Origin: Hydractinia symbiolongicarpus
Taxonomy: Eukaryota > Cnidaria > Hydrozoa > Anthoathecata > Hydractiniidae
Direction of reading: 5' to 3'
NCBI RefSeq assembly: GCF_029227915.1
Contig: NC_079881.1
Span: 28,001,501 to 28,065,500 of the forward strand
DNA length: 64,000 nt
Below are positions 35,847-47,998 of the stretch, piece after piece (position 1 is the first letter of the stretch; every line of letters begins with the position of its first letter). Below the pieces are notes generated by a model. The model did no database searches, was not told the DNA's origin, and saw only the letters and a list, made by a program, of their open reading frames with translations. The translations under genes were made by a program, and so were the position numbers.

Positions 35847-36860
35847 TTTGATGAGACGCTGAATAAAAGAAGTTTAATCGCCGGCAAACGAAAACCCGCG
35901 ACTTCCCGTAAATCCCGGACTCAGCCCGTATAGTCAAAAGTATACAAAGAAAGTACCCAGGGAGTAAACTCATTTCCCGAACGATTTTTTAAATTATTTT
36001 TTCACCACTAAAACGCATGAGACTTGTAGTTTTCAAAAATGTTTTCATTTTCGATGAGACGCTGAATAAAAGAAGTTTAATCGCCGGCAAACGAAAACCT
36101 GCGATTTCCCGTAATTCCCGGACTCGGCCCGTATAGTCAAAAGTATACAAAGAAAGTACCCGGGGTGTAAACTCATTTCCCGAACGATTTTTTAAATTAT
36201 TATTTCACCACTAAAGCCCATGAGACTTGTAGTTTTTAAAAATGTTTTCATTTTTTCTGAGACGCTGAATAAAAGAAGTTTAATCGCCGGCAAACGAAAA
36301 CCTGCGATTTCCCGTAAATCCCGGACTCGGCCCGTATAGTCGAATGTATACAAAGAAAGTACCCAGGGAGTAAACTCATTTCCCGAATGATTTTTTAAAT
36401 TAATTTTCACCACTAAAACGCATGAGACTTGTAGTTTTCAGAAATGTTTTCATTTTTGATGAGACGCCTAATGAAAGTTGTTTAATCGCCGGCAAACAAA
36501 AACCCGCGATTTCCCGTAAATCCCGGGCTTGGCCCGTATAGTCGAATGTATACAAAGAAAGTACCCTGTGAGTAAACTCATTTCCCGAACGAATTTTTAA
36601 ATTACTTTTTCACCACTAAAACGCATGAGACTTGTGGTTTTCAGAAATGTTTTCATTTTTGATGAGACGCCTAATAAAAGTGGTTTAAACGCCGGCAAAC
36701 GAAATCCCGCGATTTCCCGTAAATCCCGGGCTTGGCCCGTATAGTCGAATGTATACAAAGAAAGTACCCAGGGAGTAAACTCATTTCCCGAACGATTTTT
36801 TAAATTTTTTTTTCACCACTAAAACGCATGAGACTTGTAGTTTTTAAAGATATTTTCATT
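35847..36860 (+). repeat. 5-monomer HOR (1,014 bp), copy 1
   Basis: Order: GAAG with GACTTCC and GACTCAG; GAAG with TTTTCGATGAG and GTAATTCCCGG; GAAG with CATTTTTTCTGAGACG; AAAGTTG with GGGCTTGG; GTGG with GTGGTTTTCAGAAATG upstream and GCCTAATAAAAG. GTAATTCCCGG occurs at 36,111 and 37,125, and CCCGGGGTG near 36,160 and 37,173, both 1,014 bp apart. Confidence 0.85.
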
Positions 36861-37874
36861 TTTGATGAGACGCAGAATAAAAGAAGTTTAATCGCCGGCA
36901 AACGAAAACCCGCGACTTCCCGAAAATCCCGGACTCAGCCTGTATAGTCAAAAGTATACAAAGAAAGTACCCAGGGAGTAAACTCATTTCCCGAACGATT
37001 TTTTAAATTATTTTTTCACCACTAAAACGCATGAGACTTGTAGTTTTCAAAAATGTTTTCATTTTCGATGAGACGCTGAATAAAAGAAGTTTAATCGCCG
37101 GCAAACGAAAACCTGCGATTTCCCGTAATTCCCGGACTCGGCCCGTATAGTCAAAAGTATACAAAGAAAGTACCCGGGGTGTAAACTCATTTCCCGAACG
37201 ATTTTTTAAATTATTATTTCACCACTAAAGCCCATGAGACTTGTAGTTTTTAAAAATGTTTTCATTTTTTATGAGACGCTGAATAAAAGAAGTTTAATCG
37301 CCGGCAAACGAAAGCCTGCGATTTCCTGTAAATCCCGGACTCGGCCCGTATAGTCGAATGTATACAAAGAAAGTACCCAGGGAGTAAACTCATTTCCCGA
37401 ACGATTTTTTAAATTAATTTTCACCACTAAAACGCATGAGACTTGTAGTTTTCAGAAATGTTTTCATTTTTGATGAGACGCTTGATGAAAGTTGTTTAAT
37501 TGCCGGCAAACGAAAACCCGCGATTTCCCGTAAATCCCGGGCTTGGCCCGTATAGTCGAATGTATACAAAGAAAGTACCCTGTGAGTAAACTCATTTCCC
37601 GAACGAATTTTTAAATTATTTTTTCACCACTAAAACGCATGAGACTTGTGGTTTTCAGAAATGTTTTCATTTTTGATGAGACGCCTAATAAAAGTGGTTT
37701 AATCGCCGGCAAACGAAAACCCGCGATTTCCCGTAAATCCCGGGCTTGGCCCGTATAGTCAAATGTATACAAAGAAAGTACCCTGCGAGTAAACTCATTT
37801 CCCAAACGATTTATTAAATTATTATTTCACCACTAAAGCCCATGAGACTTGTAGTATTTAAAAATGTTTTCATT
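36861..37874 (+). repeat. 5-monomer HOR (1,014 bp), copy 2
   Basis: Same five monomers as 35,847-36,860, with private changes such as GACGCAGAATAAAAG, CCTGTATAGTC, TTGATGAAAGTTG and CCCTGCGAG. The next unit (37,875) is a GAGG monomer with an internal deletion, so the HOR does not continue. Confidence 0.85.
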
Positions 37875-38066
37875 TTTGATGAGACGCTTAATGAAAGAGG
37901 TTTAATCGCCGGCAAACGAAAACCCGCGATTTCCCGTAAATCCCGGGCTTGGCCCGTATAGTCGAATGTATACAAAGAAAGTACACTCATTTCCGAAACG
38001 ATTTTTTCAATTATCTTTTCACCACTAAAGCCCATGAGACTTGCAGTTTTCAAAAATGTTTTCATT
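37875..38066 (+). repeat. Shortened satellite monomer (192 bp)
   Basis: This unit reads GAAAGTACACTCATTTCC where class members read GAAAGTACCCTGTGAGTAAACTC. That is an 11-bp loss (CCTGTGAGTAA) that removes the variable CCCTGTGAG block. It is a single event not seen elsewhere in the window. The rest of the monomer, including TTTTTTCAATTATCTTTTC, matches the GAGG class found near 46.5, 47.7, 48.9 and 50.5 kb. Confidence 0.85.
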
Positions 38067-39080
38067 TTTGATGAGACGCTTAATAAAAGAGGTTTAATCG
38101 CCGGCAAACGAAATCCCGCGAATTTCCCGTAAATCCCGGGCTTGGCCCGTATAGTCGAATGTATACAAAGAAAGTACCCAGGGAGTAAACTCATTTACCG
38201 AACGATTTTTTAAATTTTTTTTTCACCACTAAAACGCATGAGACTTGTAGTATTAAAAGATATTTTCATTTTTGATGAGACGCTGAATAAAAGAAGTTTA
38301 ATCGCCGGCAAACGAAAACCCGCGACTTCCAGTAAATCCCGGACTCAGCCCGTATAGTCAAAAGTATACAAGGAAAGTACCCAGGGAGTAAACTCATTTC
38401 CCGAACGATTTTTTAAATTATTTTTTCACCACTAAAACGCATGAGACTTGTAGTTTTTAAAAATGTTTTTATTTTTGATGAGACGCTGAATAAAAGAAGT
38501 TTAATTGCCGGCAAACGAAAACCCGCGACTTCTCGTAAATCCCGGACTCGGCCCGTATAGTCAAAAGTATACAAAGAAAGTACCCAGGGAGTAAACTCAT
38601 TTCCCGAACGATTTTTTAAATTAATTTTCACCACTAAAACGCATGAGACTTGTAGTTTTTAAAAATGTTTTTATTTTTGATGAGACGCTGAATAAAAGAA
38701 GTTTAATTGCCGGCAAACGAAAACCCGCGACTTCTCGTAAATCCCGGACTCGGCCCGTATAGTCAAAAGTATACAAAGAAAGTACCCAGGGAGTAAACTC
38801 ATTTCCCGAACGATTTTTTAAATTAATTTTCACCATTAAAACGCATGAGACTTGTAGTTTTCAGAAATGTTTTTATTTTTGATGAGACGCTTAATAAAAG
38901 TGGTTTAATCGCCGGAAAACGAAAACCCGCGATTTCCCGTAAATCCCGGGCTTGGCCCGTATAGTCGAATGTATACAAAGAAAGTACCCAGGGAGTAAAC
39001 TCATTTCCCGAACGATTTTTTAAATTTTTTTTTCACCACTAAAACGCATGAGACTTGTAGTTTTTAAAAATGTTTTCATT
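38067..39080 (+). repeat. Satellite monomers leading into A/B/C/D block
   Basis: Five monomers: a GAGG monomer with CGAATTTCCCG (one inserted A), a TAGTATTAAAAGATATT monomer with GACTTCCAG, two successive A monomers (AATTGCCGG, GACTTCTCG) and a B monomer (GTGG with CCGGAAAACG). The two A monomers are almost the same, indicating a one-unit tandem duplication. Confidence 0.75.
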
Positions 39081-39891
39081 TTTGATGAGACGCTTAATGA
39101 AAGAGGTTTAATCTCCGGCAAACGAAAACCCGCGATTTCCCGTAAATCCCGGGCTTGGCCCGTATAGTCGAATGTATACAAAGAAAGTACCCTGTGAGTA
39201 AACTCATTTCCAGAACGATTTTTTAATTTATTTTTTCAACACTAAAACGCATAAGACTTGTAGTTTTCAAAAATGTTTTTATTTTTGATGAGACGCTGAA
39301 TAAAAGAAGTTTAATTGCCGGCAAACGAAAACCCGCGACTTCTCGTAAATCCCGGACTCGGCCCGTATAGTCAAAAGTATACAAACAAAGTACCCAGGGA
39401 GTAAACTCATTTCCCGAACGATTTTTTAAATTAATTTTCACCATTAAAACGCATGAGACTTGTAGTTTTCAGAAATGTTTTCATTTCTGATGAGACGCTT
39501 AATCAAAGTTGTTTAATCACCGGCAAACGAAAACCCGCGATTTCCCGTAAATCCCGGGCTTGGCCCGTATAGTCGAATGTATACAAAGAAAGTACCCTGT
39601 GAGTAAACTCATTTCCCGAACGAATTTTTAAATTATCTTTTCACCACTAAAACGCATGAGACTTGTAGTTTTCAGAAAGGTTTTTATTTTTGATGAGACG
39701 CTTAATAAAAGTGGTTTAATCGCCGGAAAACGAAAACCCGCGATTTCCCGTAAATCCCGGGCTTGGCCCGTATAGTCGAATGTATACAAAGAAAGTACCC
39801 AGGGAGTAAACTCATTTCCCGAACGATTTTTTAAATTTTTTTTTCACCACTAAAACGCATGAGACTTGTAGTTTTTAAAAATGTTTTCATT
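39081..39891 (+). repeat. C-A'-D-B' tetramer (811 bp), copy 1
   Basis: C: GAGG with AATCTCCGG and CCAGAACG. A': AATTGCCGG with GACTTCTCG and ACAAACAAAG. D: TTTCTGATGAG, AATCAAAGTTG, AATCACCGG, GAACGAATTTTTAAATTATC. B': AGAAAGGTTTTTATTTTTG upstream, GTGG, CCGGAAAACG, CCCAGGGAG. The same ordered tetramer returns at 41,514 and 43,338, and with one inserted monomer at 42,325. Confidence 0.9.
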
Positions 39892-40499
39892 TTTGATGAG
39901 ACGCTTAATGAAAGAGGTTTAATCTCCGGCAAACGAAAACCCGCGATTTCCCGTAAATCCCGGGCTTGGCCCGTATAGTCGAATGTATACAAAGAAAGTA
40001 CCCTGTGAGTAAACTCATTTCCAGAACGATTTTTTAATTTATTTTTTCAACACTAAAACGCATAAGACTTGTAGTTTTCAAAAATGTTTTTATTTTTGAT
40101 GAGACGCTGAATAAAAGAAGTTTAATTGCCGGCAAACGAAAACCCGCGACTTCTCGTAAATCCCGGACTCGGCCCGTATAGTCAAAAGTATACAAAGAAA
40201 GTACCCAGGGAGTAAACTCATTTCCCGAACGATTTTTTAAATTAATTTTCACCATTAAAACGCATGAGACTTGTAGTTTTCAGAAATGTTTTTATTTTTG
40301 ATGAGACGCTTAATAAAAGTGGTTTAATCGCCGGAAAACGAAAACCCGCGATTTCCCGTAAATCCCGGGCTTGGCCCGTATAGTCGAATGTATACAAAGA
40401 AAGTACCCAGGGAGTAAACTCATTTCCCGAACGATTTTTTAAATTTTTTTTTCACCACTAAAACGCATGAGACTTGTAGTTTTTAAAAATGTTTTCATT
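39892..40499 (+). repeat. C-A-B trimer (608 bp), copy 1
   Basis: C as in the tetramer, then A (with ACAAAGAAAG rather than ACAAACAAAG), then B (AGAAATGTTTTTATTTTTG upstream, without the AAAGG change). The D monomer is missing, so A is joined directly to B through TAATTTTCACCATTAAAACG. Repeated at 40,906-41,513. Confidence 0.9.
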
Positions 40500-40702
40500 T
40501 TTGATGAGACGCTTAATGAAAGAGGTTTAATCTCCGGCAAACGAAAACCCGCGATTTCCCGTAAATCCCGGGCTTGGCCCGTATAGTCGAATGTATACAA
40601 AGAAAGTACCCTGTGAGTAAACTCATTTCCCGAACGAATTTTTAAATTATCTTTTCACCACTAAAACGCATGAGACTTGTAGTTTTCAGAAAGGTTTTTA
40701 TT
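40500..40702 (+). repeat. Hybrid C/D monomer
   Basis: The left half is class C (CTTAATGAAAGAGG, AATCTCCGG), but the right end is class D (CCCGAACGAATTTTTAAATT then ATCTTTTCACC, followed by B'). C and D are identical across most of the middle, so the switch lies somewhere between about 40,530 and 40,630. This is the expected product of out-of-register exchange between a C and a D monomer, replacing C-A'-D by one unit. Confidence 0.8.
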
Positions 40703-40905
40703 TTTGATGAGACGCTTAATAAAAGTGGTTTAATCGCCGGAAAACGAAAACCCGCGATTTCCCGTAAATCCCGGGCTTGGCCCGTATAGTCGAATGTATA
40801 CAAAGAAAGTACCCAGGGAGTAAACTCATTTCCCGAACGATTTTTTAAATTTTTTTTTCACCACTAAAACGCATGAGACTTGTAGTTTTTAAAAATGTTT
40901 TCATT

Positions 40906-41513
40906 TTTGATGAGACGCTTAATGAAAGAGGTTTAATCTCCGGCAAACGAAAACCCGCGATTTCCCGTAAATCCCGGGCTTGGCCCGTATAGTCGAATGT
41001 ATACAAAGAAAGTACCCTGTGAGTAAACTCATTTCCAGAACGATTTTTTAATTTATTTTTTCAACACTAAAACGCATAAGACTTGTAGTTTTCAAAAATG
41101 TTTTTATTTTTGATGAGACGCTGAATAAAAGAAGTTTAATTGCCGGCAAACGAAAACCCGCGACTTCTCGTAAATCCCGGACTCGGCCCGTATAGTCAAA
41201 AGTATACAAAGAAAGTACCCAGGGAGTAAACTCATTTCCCGAACGATTTTTTAAATTAATTTTCACCATTAAAACGCATGAGACTTGTAGTTTTCAGAAA
41301 TGTTTTTATTTTTGATGAGACGCTTAATAAAAGTGGTTTAATCGCCGGAAAACGAAAACCCGCGATTTCCCGTAAATCCCGGGCTTGGCCCGTATAGTCG
41401 AATGTATACAAAGAAAGTACCCAGGGAGTAAACTCATTTCCCGAACGATTTTTTAAATTTTTTTTTCACCACTAAAACGCATGAGACTTGTAGTTTTTAA
41501 AAATGTTTTCATT
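40906..41513 (+). repeat. C-A-B trimer (608 bp), copy 2
   Basis: Appears identical or nearly so to 39,892-40,499. It follows the hybrid unit and a B' monomer (40,703-40,905), and is followed directly by the next full C-A'-D-B' tetramer. Confidence 0.9.
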
Positions 41514-42324
41514 TTTGATGAGACGCTTAATGAAAGAGGTTTAATCTCCGGCAAACGAAAACCCGCGATTTCCCGTAAATCCCGGGCTTGGCCCGTATAG
41601 TCGAATGTATACAAAGAAAGTACCCTGTGAGTAAACTCATTTCCAGAACGATTTTTTAATTTATTTTTTCAACACTAAAACGCATAAGACTTGTAGTTTT
41701 CAAAAATGTTTTTATTTTTGATGAGACGCTGAATAAAAGAAGTTTAATTGCCGGCAAACGAAAACCCGCGACTTCTCGTAAATCCCGGACTCGGCCCGTA
41801 TAGTCAAAAGTATACAAACAAAGTACCCAGGGAGTAAACTCATTTCCCGAACGATTTTTTAAATTAATTTTCACCATTAAAACGCATGAGACTTGTAGTT
41901 TTCAGAAATGTTTTCATTTCTGATGAGACGCTTAATCAAAGTTGTTTAATCACCGGCAAACGAAAACCCGCGATTTCCCGTAAATCCCGGGCTTGGCCCG
42001 TATAGTCGAATGTATACAAAGAAAGTACCCTGTGAGTAAACTCATTTCCCGAACGAATTTTTAAATTATCTTTTCACCACTAAAACGCATGAGACTTGTA
42101 GTTTTCAGAAAGGTTTTTATTTTTGATGAGACGCTTAATAAAAGTGGTTTAATCGCCGGAAAACGAAAACCCGCGATTTCCCGTAAATCCCGGGCTTGGC
42201 CCGTATAGTCGAATGTATACAAAGAAAGTACCCAGGGAGTAAACTCATTTCCCGAACGATTTTTTAAATTTTTTTTTCACCACTAAAACGCATGAGACTT
42301 GTAGTTTTTAAAAATGTTTTCATT
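41514..42324 (+). repeat. C-A'-D-B' tetramer (811 bp), copy 2
   Basis: Same order and same rare markers (ACAAACAAAG, TTTCTGATGAG, AATCAAAGTTG, AGAAAGG) as 39,081-39,891, exactly 2,433 bp (12 monomers) downstream. I see no clear differences between the two copies by eye. Confidence 0.9.
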
Positions 42325-43337
42325 TTTGATGAGACGCTTAATGAAAGAGGTTTAATCTCCGGCAAACGAAAACCCGCGATTTCCCGTAAATCCCGGGCTT
42401 GGCCCGTATAGTCGAATGTATACAAAGAAAGTACCCTGTGAGTAAACTCATTTCCAGAACGATTTTTTAATTTATTTTTTCAACACTAAAACGCATAAGA
42501 CTTGTAGTTTTCAAAAATGTTTTTATTTTTGATGAGACGCTGAATAAAAGAAGTTTAATTGCCGGCAAACGAAAACCCGCGACTTCTCGTAAATCCCGGA
42601 CTCGGCCTGTATAGTCAAAAGTATACAAACAAAGTACCCAGGGAGTAAACTCATTTCCCGAACGATTTTTTAAATTAATTTTCACCATTAAAACGCATGA
42701 GACTTGTAGTTTTCAGAAATGTTTTCATTTTTGATGAGACGCTGAATAAAAGAAGTTTAATTGCCGGCAAACGAAAACCCGCGACTTCTCGTAAATCCCG
42801 GACTCGGCCCGTATAGTCAAAAGTATACAAACAAAGTACCCAGGGAGTAAACTCATTTCCCGAACGATTTTTTAAATTAATTTTCACCATTAAAACGCAT
42901 GAGACTTGTAGTTTTCAGAAATGTTTTCATTTCTGATGAGACGCTTAATCAAAGTTGTTTAATCACCGGCAAACGAAAACCCGCGATTTCCCGTAAATCC
43001 CGGGCTTGGCCCGTATAGTCGAATGTATACAAAGAAAGTACCCTGTGAGTAAACTCATTTCCCGAACGAATTTTTAAATTATCTTTTCACCACTAAAACG
43101 CATGAGACTTGTAGTTTTCAGAAAGGTTTTTATTTTTGATGAGACGCTTAATAAAAGTGGTTTAATCGCCGGAAAACGAAAACCCGCGATTTCCCGTAAA
43201 TCCCGGGCTTGGCCCGTATAGTCGAATGTATACAAAGAAAGTACCCAGGGAGTAAACTCATTTCCCGAACGATTTTTTAAATTTTTTTTTCACCACTAAA
43301 ACGCATGAGACTTGTAGTTTTTAAAAATGTTTTCATT
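42325..43337 (+). repeat. Tetramer with one inserted A monomer (1,013 bp)
   Basis: Order C-A'-A''-D-B'. The extra A'' (42,730-42,931) has the A body (AATTGCCGG, GACTTCTCG, ACAAACAAAG) but a D-like upstream part (TTTTCAGAAATGTTTTCATT). It therefore looks like a D/A recombinant that added one monomer. A' here also carries GGCCTGTATAG, a private C-to-T change. Confidence 0.85.
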
Positions 43338-44351
43338 TTTGATGAGACGCTTAATGAAAGAGGTTTAATCTCCGGCAAACGAAAACCCGCGATTTCCCGT
43401 AAATCCCGGGCTTGGCCCGTATAGTCGAATGTATACAAAGAAAGTACCCTGTGAGTAAACTCATTTCCAGAACGATTTTTTAATTTATTTTTTCAACACT
43501 AAAACGCATAAGACTTGTAGTTTTCAAAAATGTTTTTATTTTTGATGAGACGCTGAATAAAAGAAGTTTAATTGCCGGCAAACGAAAACCCGCGACTTCT
43601 CGTAAATCCCGGACTCGGCCCGTATAGTCAAAAGTATACAAACAAAGTACCCAGGGAGTAAACTCATTTCCCGAACGATTTTTTAAATTAATTTTCACCA
43701 TTAAAACGCATGAGACTTGTAGTTTTCAGAAATGTTTTCATTTCTGATGAGACGCTTAATCAAAGTTGTTTAATCACCGGCAAACGAAAACCCGCGATTT
43801 CCCGTAAATCCCGGGCTTGGCCCGTATAGTCGAATGTATACAAAGAAAGTACCCTGTGAGTAAACTCATTTCCCGAACGAATTTTTAAATTATCTTTTCA
43901 CCACTAAAACGCATGAGACTTGTAGTTTTCAGAAAGGTTTTTATTTTTGATGAGACGCTTAATAAAAGTGGTTTAATCGCCGGAAAACGAAAACCCGCGA
44001 TTTCCCGTAAATCCCGGGCTTGGCCCGTATAGTCGAATGTATACAAAGAAAGTACCCAGGGAGTAAACTCATTTCCCGAACGATTTTTTAAATTTTTTTT
44101 TCACCACTAAAACGCATGAGACTTGTAGTTTTTAAAAATGTTTTCATTTTTGATGAGACGCTTAATGAAAGAGGTTTAATCTCCGGCAAACTAAAACCCG
44201 CGATTTCACGTAAATCCCGGGCTTGGCCCGTATAGTCGAATGTATACAAAGAAAGTACCCTGTGAGTAAACTCATTTCCAGAACGATTTTTTAATTTATT
44301 TTTTCAACACTAAAACGCATAAGACTTGTAGTTTTCAAAAATGTTTTCATT
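43338..44351 (+). repeat. C-A'-D-B' tetramer copy 4 plus terminal C
   Basis: The fourth tetramer (43,338-44,148) is followed by one more C monomer (44,149-44,351) with private changes CAAACTAAAACC and TTTCACGTAAATC. After it comes a GATGAGATGCTG monomer, and the A/B/C/D pattern ends. Confidence 0.85.
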
Positions 44352-46783
44352 TTTGATGAGATGCTGAATAAAAGAAGTTTAATCGCCGTCAAACGAAAAC
44401 CTGCGATTTCCCGTAAATTCCGAGTCGGCCCGTATAGTCAAAAGTATACAAAGAAAGTACCCAGGGTGTAAACTCATTTCCCGAACGATTTTTAAAATTA
44501 TTATTTCACCACTAAAGCCCATGAGACTTGTAGTATTTAAAGATATTTTCAATTTTGATGAGACGCTGAATAAAAGAAGTTTAATCGCCGGCAAACGAAA
44601 ACCCGCGACTTCCCGTAAATCCCGGACTCAGCCCATATAGTCAAAAGTATACAAAGAAAGTACCCAGGGAGTAAACTCATTTCCAGAACGATTTTTTAAA
44701 TTATTTTTTCACCACTAAAACGCATGAGACTTGTAGTTTTCAAAAATGTTTTCATTTTTGATGAGACGCTGAATAAAAGAAGTTTAATCGCCGGCAAACA
44801 AAAACCTGCGATTTCTCGTAAATCCCGGACTCGGCCCGTATAGTCAAAAGTATACAAAGAAAGTACCCGGGGTGTAAACTTATTTCCCGAACGATTTTTT
44901 AAATTATTATTTCACCACTAAAGCCCATGAGACTTGTAGTTTTTAAAAATGTTTTCATTTTTGATGAGACGCTGAATAAAAGAAGTTTAATTGCCGGCAA
45001 ACGAAAACCCGCGACTTCCCGTAAATCCCGGACTCGGCCCGTATAGTCAAAAGTATACAAAGAAAGTACCCAGGGAGTAAACTCATTTCCCGAACGATTT
45101 TTTAAATTAATTTTCACCACTAAAACGCATGAGACTTGTAGTTTTCAGAAATGTTTTCATTTTTGATGAGACGCTTAATGAAAGTTGTTTAATCGCCGGC
45201 AAACAAAAACCCGCGATTTCCCGTAAATCCCAGGCTTGGCCCGTATAGTCGAATGTATACAAATAAAGTACCCTGTGAGTAAACTCATTTCCCGAACGAA
45301 TTTTTAAATTATTTTTTCACCACTAAAACGCATGAGACTTGTAGTTTTCAGAAATGTTTTCATTTTTGATGAGACGCTTAATGAAAGTGGTTTAATCGCC
45401 GGCAAACGAAAACCCGCGATTTCCCATAAATCCCAGGCTTGGCCCGTATAGTCGAATGTATACAAAGAAAGTACCCTGTGAGTAAACTCATTTCCAAAAC
45501 GATTTTTTAAATTATTATTTCAACACTGAAGCCCATGAGACTTGTAGTATTTAAAAATATTTTCATTTTTGATGAGACGCTGAATAAAAGAATTTTAATC
45601 GCCGGCAAACGAAAACCTGCGATTTCCCGTAAATCCCGAGTCGGCCCGTATAGTCAAAAGTATACAAAGAAAGTACCCAGGGAGTAAACTCATTTCTCGA
45701 ACGATTTTTTAAATTATTTTTTCACCACTAAAACGCATGAGACTTGTGGTTTTTAAAAATGTTTTCATTTTTGATGAGACGCTGAATAAAAGAAGTTTAA
45801 TTGCCGGCAAACGAAAACCCGCGTCTTCCCGTAAATCCCGGACTCGGCCCGTATAGTCAAAAGTATACAAAGAAAGTACCCAGGGAGTAAACTCATTTCC
45901 CGAACGATTTTTTAAATTATTATTTCAACATTAAAACGCGTGAGACTTGTACTTTTCAAAAATGTTTTTATTTTTGATGAGACGCTGAATAAAAGAAGTT
46001 TAATCGCCGGCAAACGAAAACCTGCGATTTCCCGTAAATCCCGAGTCGGCCCGTATAGTCAAAAGTATACAAAGAAAGTACCCAGGGTGTAAACTCATTT
46101 CCCGAACGATTTTTTAAATTATTATTTCACCACTAAAGCCCATGAGACTTGTAGTATTTAAAGATATTTTCATTTTTGATGAGACGCTAAATAAAAGAAG
46201 TTTAATCGCCGGCAAACGAAAACCCGCGACTTCCCGTAAATCCCGGACTCAGCCCGTATAGTCAAAAGTATACAAAGAAAGTACCCAGGGAGTAAACTCA
46301 TTTCCCGAACGATTTTTTAAATTATTTTTTCACCACTAAAACGCATGAGACTTGTAGTTTTCAAAAATGTTTTCATTTTTGATGAGACGTTGAATAAAAG
46401 AAGTTTAATCGCCGGCAAACGGAAACCCGCGATTTCCCGTAAATCCCGGGCTTGGCCCGTATAGTCGAATGTATACAAAGAAAGTACCCTGTGAGTAAAC
46501 TCATTTCCGAAACGATTTTTTCAATTATCTTTTCACCACTAAAACGCATGAGACTTGCAGTTTTCAAAAATGTTTTCATTTTTGATGAGACGCTTAATGA
46601 AAGAGGTTTAATCGCCGGCAAACTAAAACCCGCGATTTCCCGTAAATTCCGGGCTTGGCCCGTATATTTGAATGTATACAAAGAAAGTACCCTGTGAGTA
46701 AACTCATTTCTAGAACGACTTTTTAATTTATTTTTTCAACATTAAAACGCATGAGACTTGTAGTTTTCAAAAATGTTTTCATT
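44352..46783 (+). repeat. Satellite segment with long-range partner
   Basis: Twelve monomers: GATGAGATGCTG (E) with AAATTCCGAGTCGG, then TATTTAAAGATATTTTC with GACTCAG, a CCCGGGGTG monomer, AATTGCCGG with GACTCGG, AAAGTTG with CCCAGGC and ACAAATAAAG, and so on. The part up to about 45,344 matches 63,008-64,000 in monomer order at an offset of 18,656 bp. The remainder introduces GTGGTTTTTAAAAATG, GTCTTCC and TTCAACATTAAAACG, and at 46.4-46.8 kb a stretch later repeated at 51.2-51.6 kb. Confidence 0.75.
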
Positions 46784-47998
46784 TTTGATGAGACGCTGAA
46801 TAAAAGAAGTTTAATCGCCGACAAACGAAAACCTGTGATTTCCCGTAAATCCCGAGTAGGCCCGTATAGTCAAAAGTATACAAAGAAAGTACCCAGGGTG
46901 TAAACTCATTTCCCGAACGATTTTTTAAATTATTATTTCACCACTAAAGCCCATGAGACTTGTAGTATTTAAAGATATTTTCATTTTTGATGAGACGCTG
47001 AATAAAAGAAGTTTAATCGCCGGCAAACGAAAACCCGCGACTTCCCGTAAATCCCGGACTCAGCCCGTATAGTCAAAAGTATACAAAGAAAGTACCCAGG
47101 GAGTAAACTCATTTCCCGAACGATTTTTTAAATTATTTTTTCACCACTAAAACGCATGAGACTTGTAGTTTTCAGAAATGTTTTCATTTTTGATGAGACG
47201 CTTAATGAAAGTTGTTTAATCGCCGGCAAACGAAAACCCGCGATTTCCCGTAAATCCCAGGCTTGGCCCGTATAGTCGAATGTATACAAATAAAGTACCC
47301 TGTGAGTAAACTCATTTCCCGAACGCATTTTTAAATTATTTTTTCACCACTAAAACGCATGAGACTTGTAGTTTTCAGAAATGTTTTCATTTTTGATGAG
47401 ACGCTTAATAAAAGTGGTTTAATCGCCGGCAAACGAAAACCCGCGTCTTCCCGTAAATCCCGGACTCGGCCCGTATAGTCAAAAGTATACAAAGAAAGTA
47501 CCCAGGGAGTAAACTCATTTCCCAAACGATATTTTAAATTAATTTTCACCACTAAAACGCATGAGACTTGTAGTTTTCAAAAATGTTTTCATTTTTGATG
47601 AGACGCTTAATGAAAGAGGTTTAATCGCCGGCAAACGAAAACCCGCGATTTCCCGTAAATCCCGGGCTTGGCCCGTATAGTCGAATGTATACAAAGAAAG
47701 TACCCTGTGAGTAAACTCATTTCCGAAACGATTTTTTCAATTATCTTTTCACCACTAAAACGCATGAGACTTGCATTTTTCAAAAATGTTTTCATTTTTG
47801 ATGAGACTCTGATTAAAAGAAGTTTAATCGCCGGCAAACGAAAACCTGCGATTTCCCGTAAATCCCGAGTCGGCCCGTATAGTCAAAAGTATACAAAGAA
47901 AGTACCCAGGGTGTAAACTCATTTCCCGAACGATTTTTTAAATTATTATTTCAACATTAAAACGCATGAGACTTGTAGTTTTCAAAAATGTTTTTATT
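46784..47998 (+). repeat. 6-monomer HOR (1,215 bp), copy 1 (divergent)
   Basis: Order: GAGTAGG with CGACAAACG and CCTGTG; TATTTAAAGATATT with GACTCAG; AAAGTTG with CCCAGGC and ACAAATAAAG; GTGG with GTCTTCC; GAGG with CCGAAACG and TTTTTTCAATTATC; GACTCTGATTAAAAG with GAGTCGG. The first and third monomers differ from the later copies, and the last three match closely. Confidence 0.85.

Noticed and set aside
39081-43946. A strict 12-monomer (2,433-bp) HOR with two copies
   Set aside because: Markers do recur at 2,433 bp, but monomer order differs after the first seven monomers (C-A-B and hybrid versus C-A'-A''-D-B'). The block is better described as interleaved tetramers and trimers.
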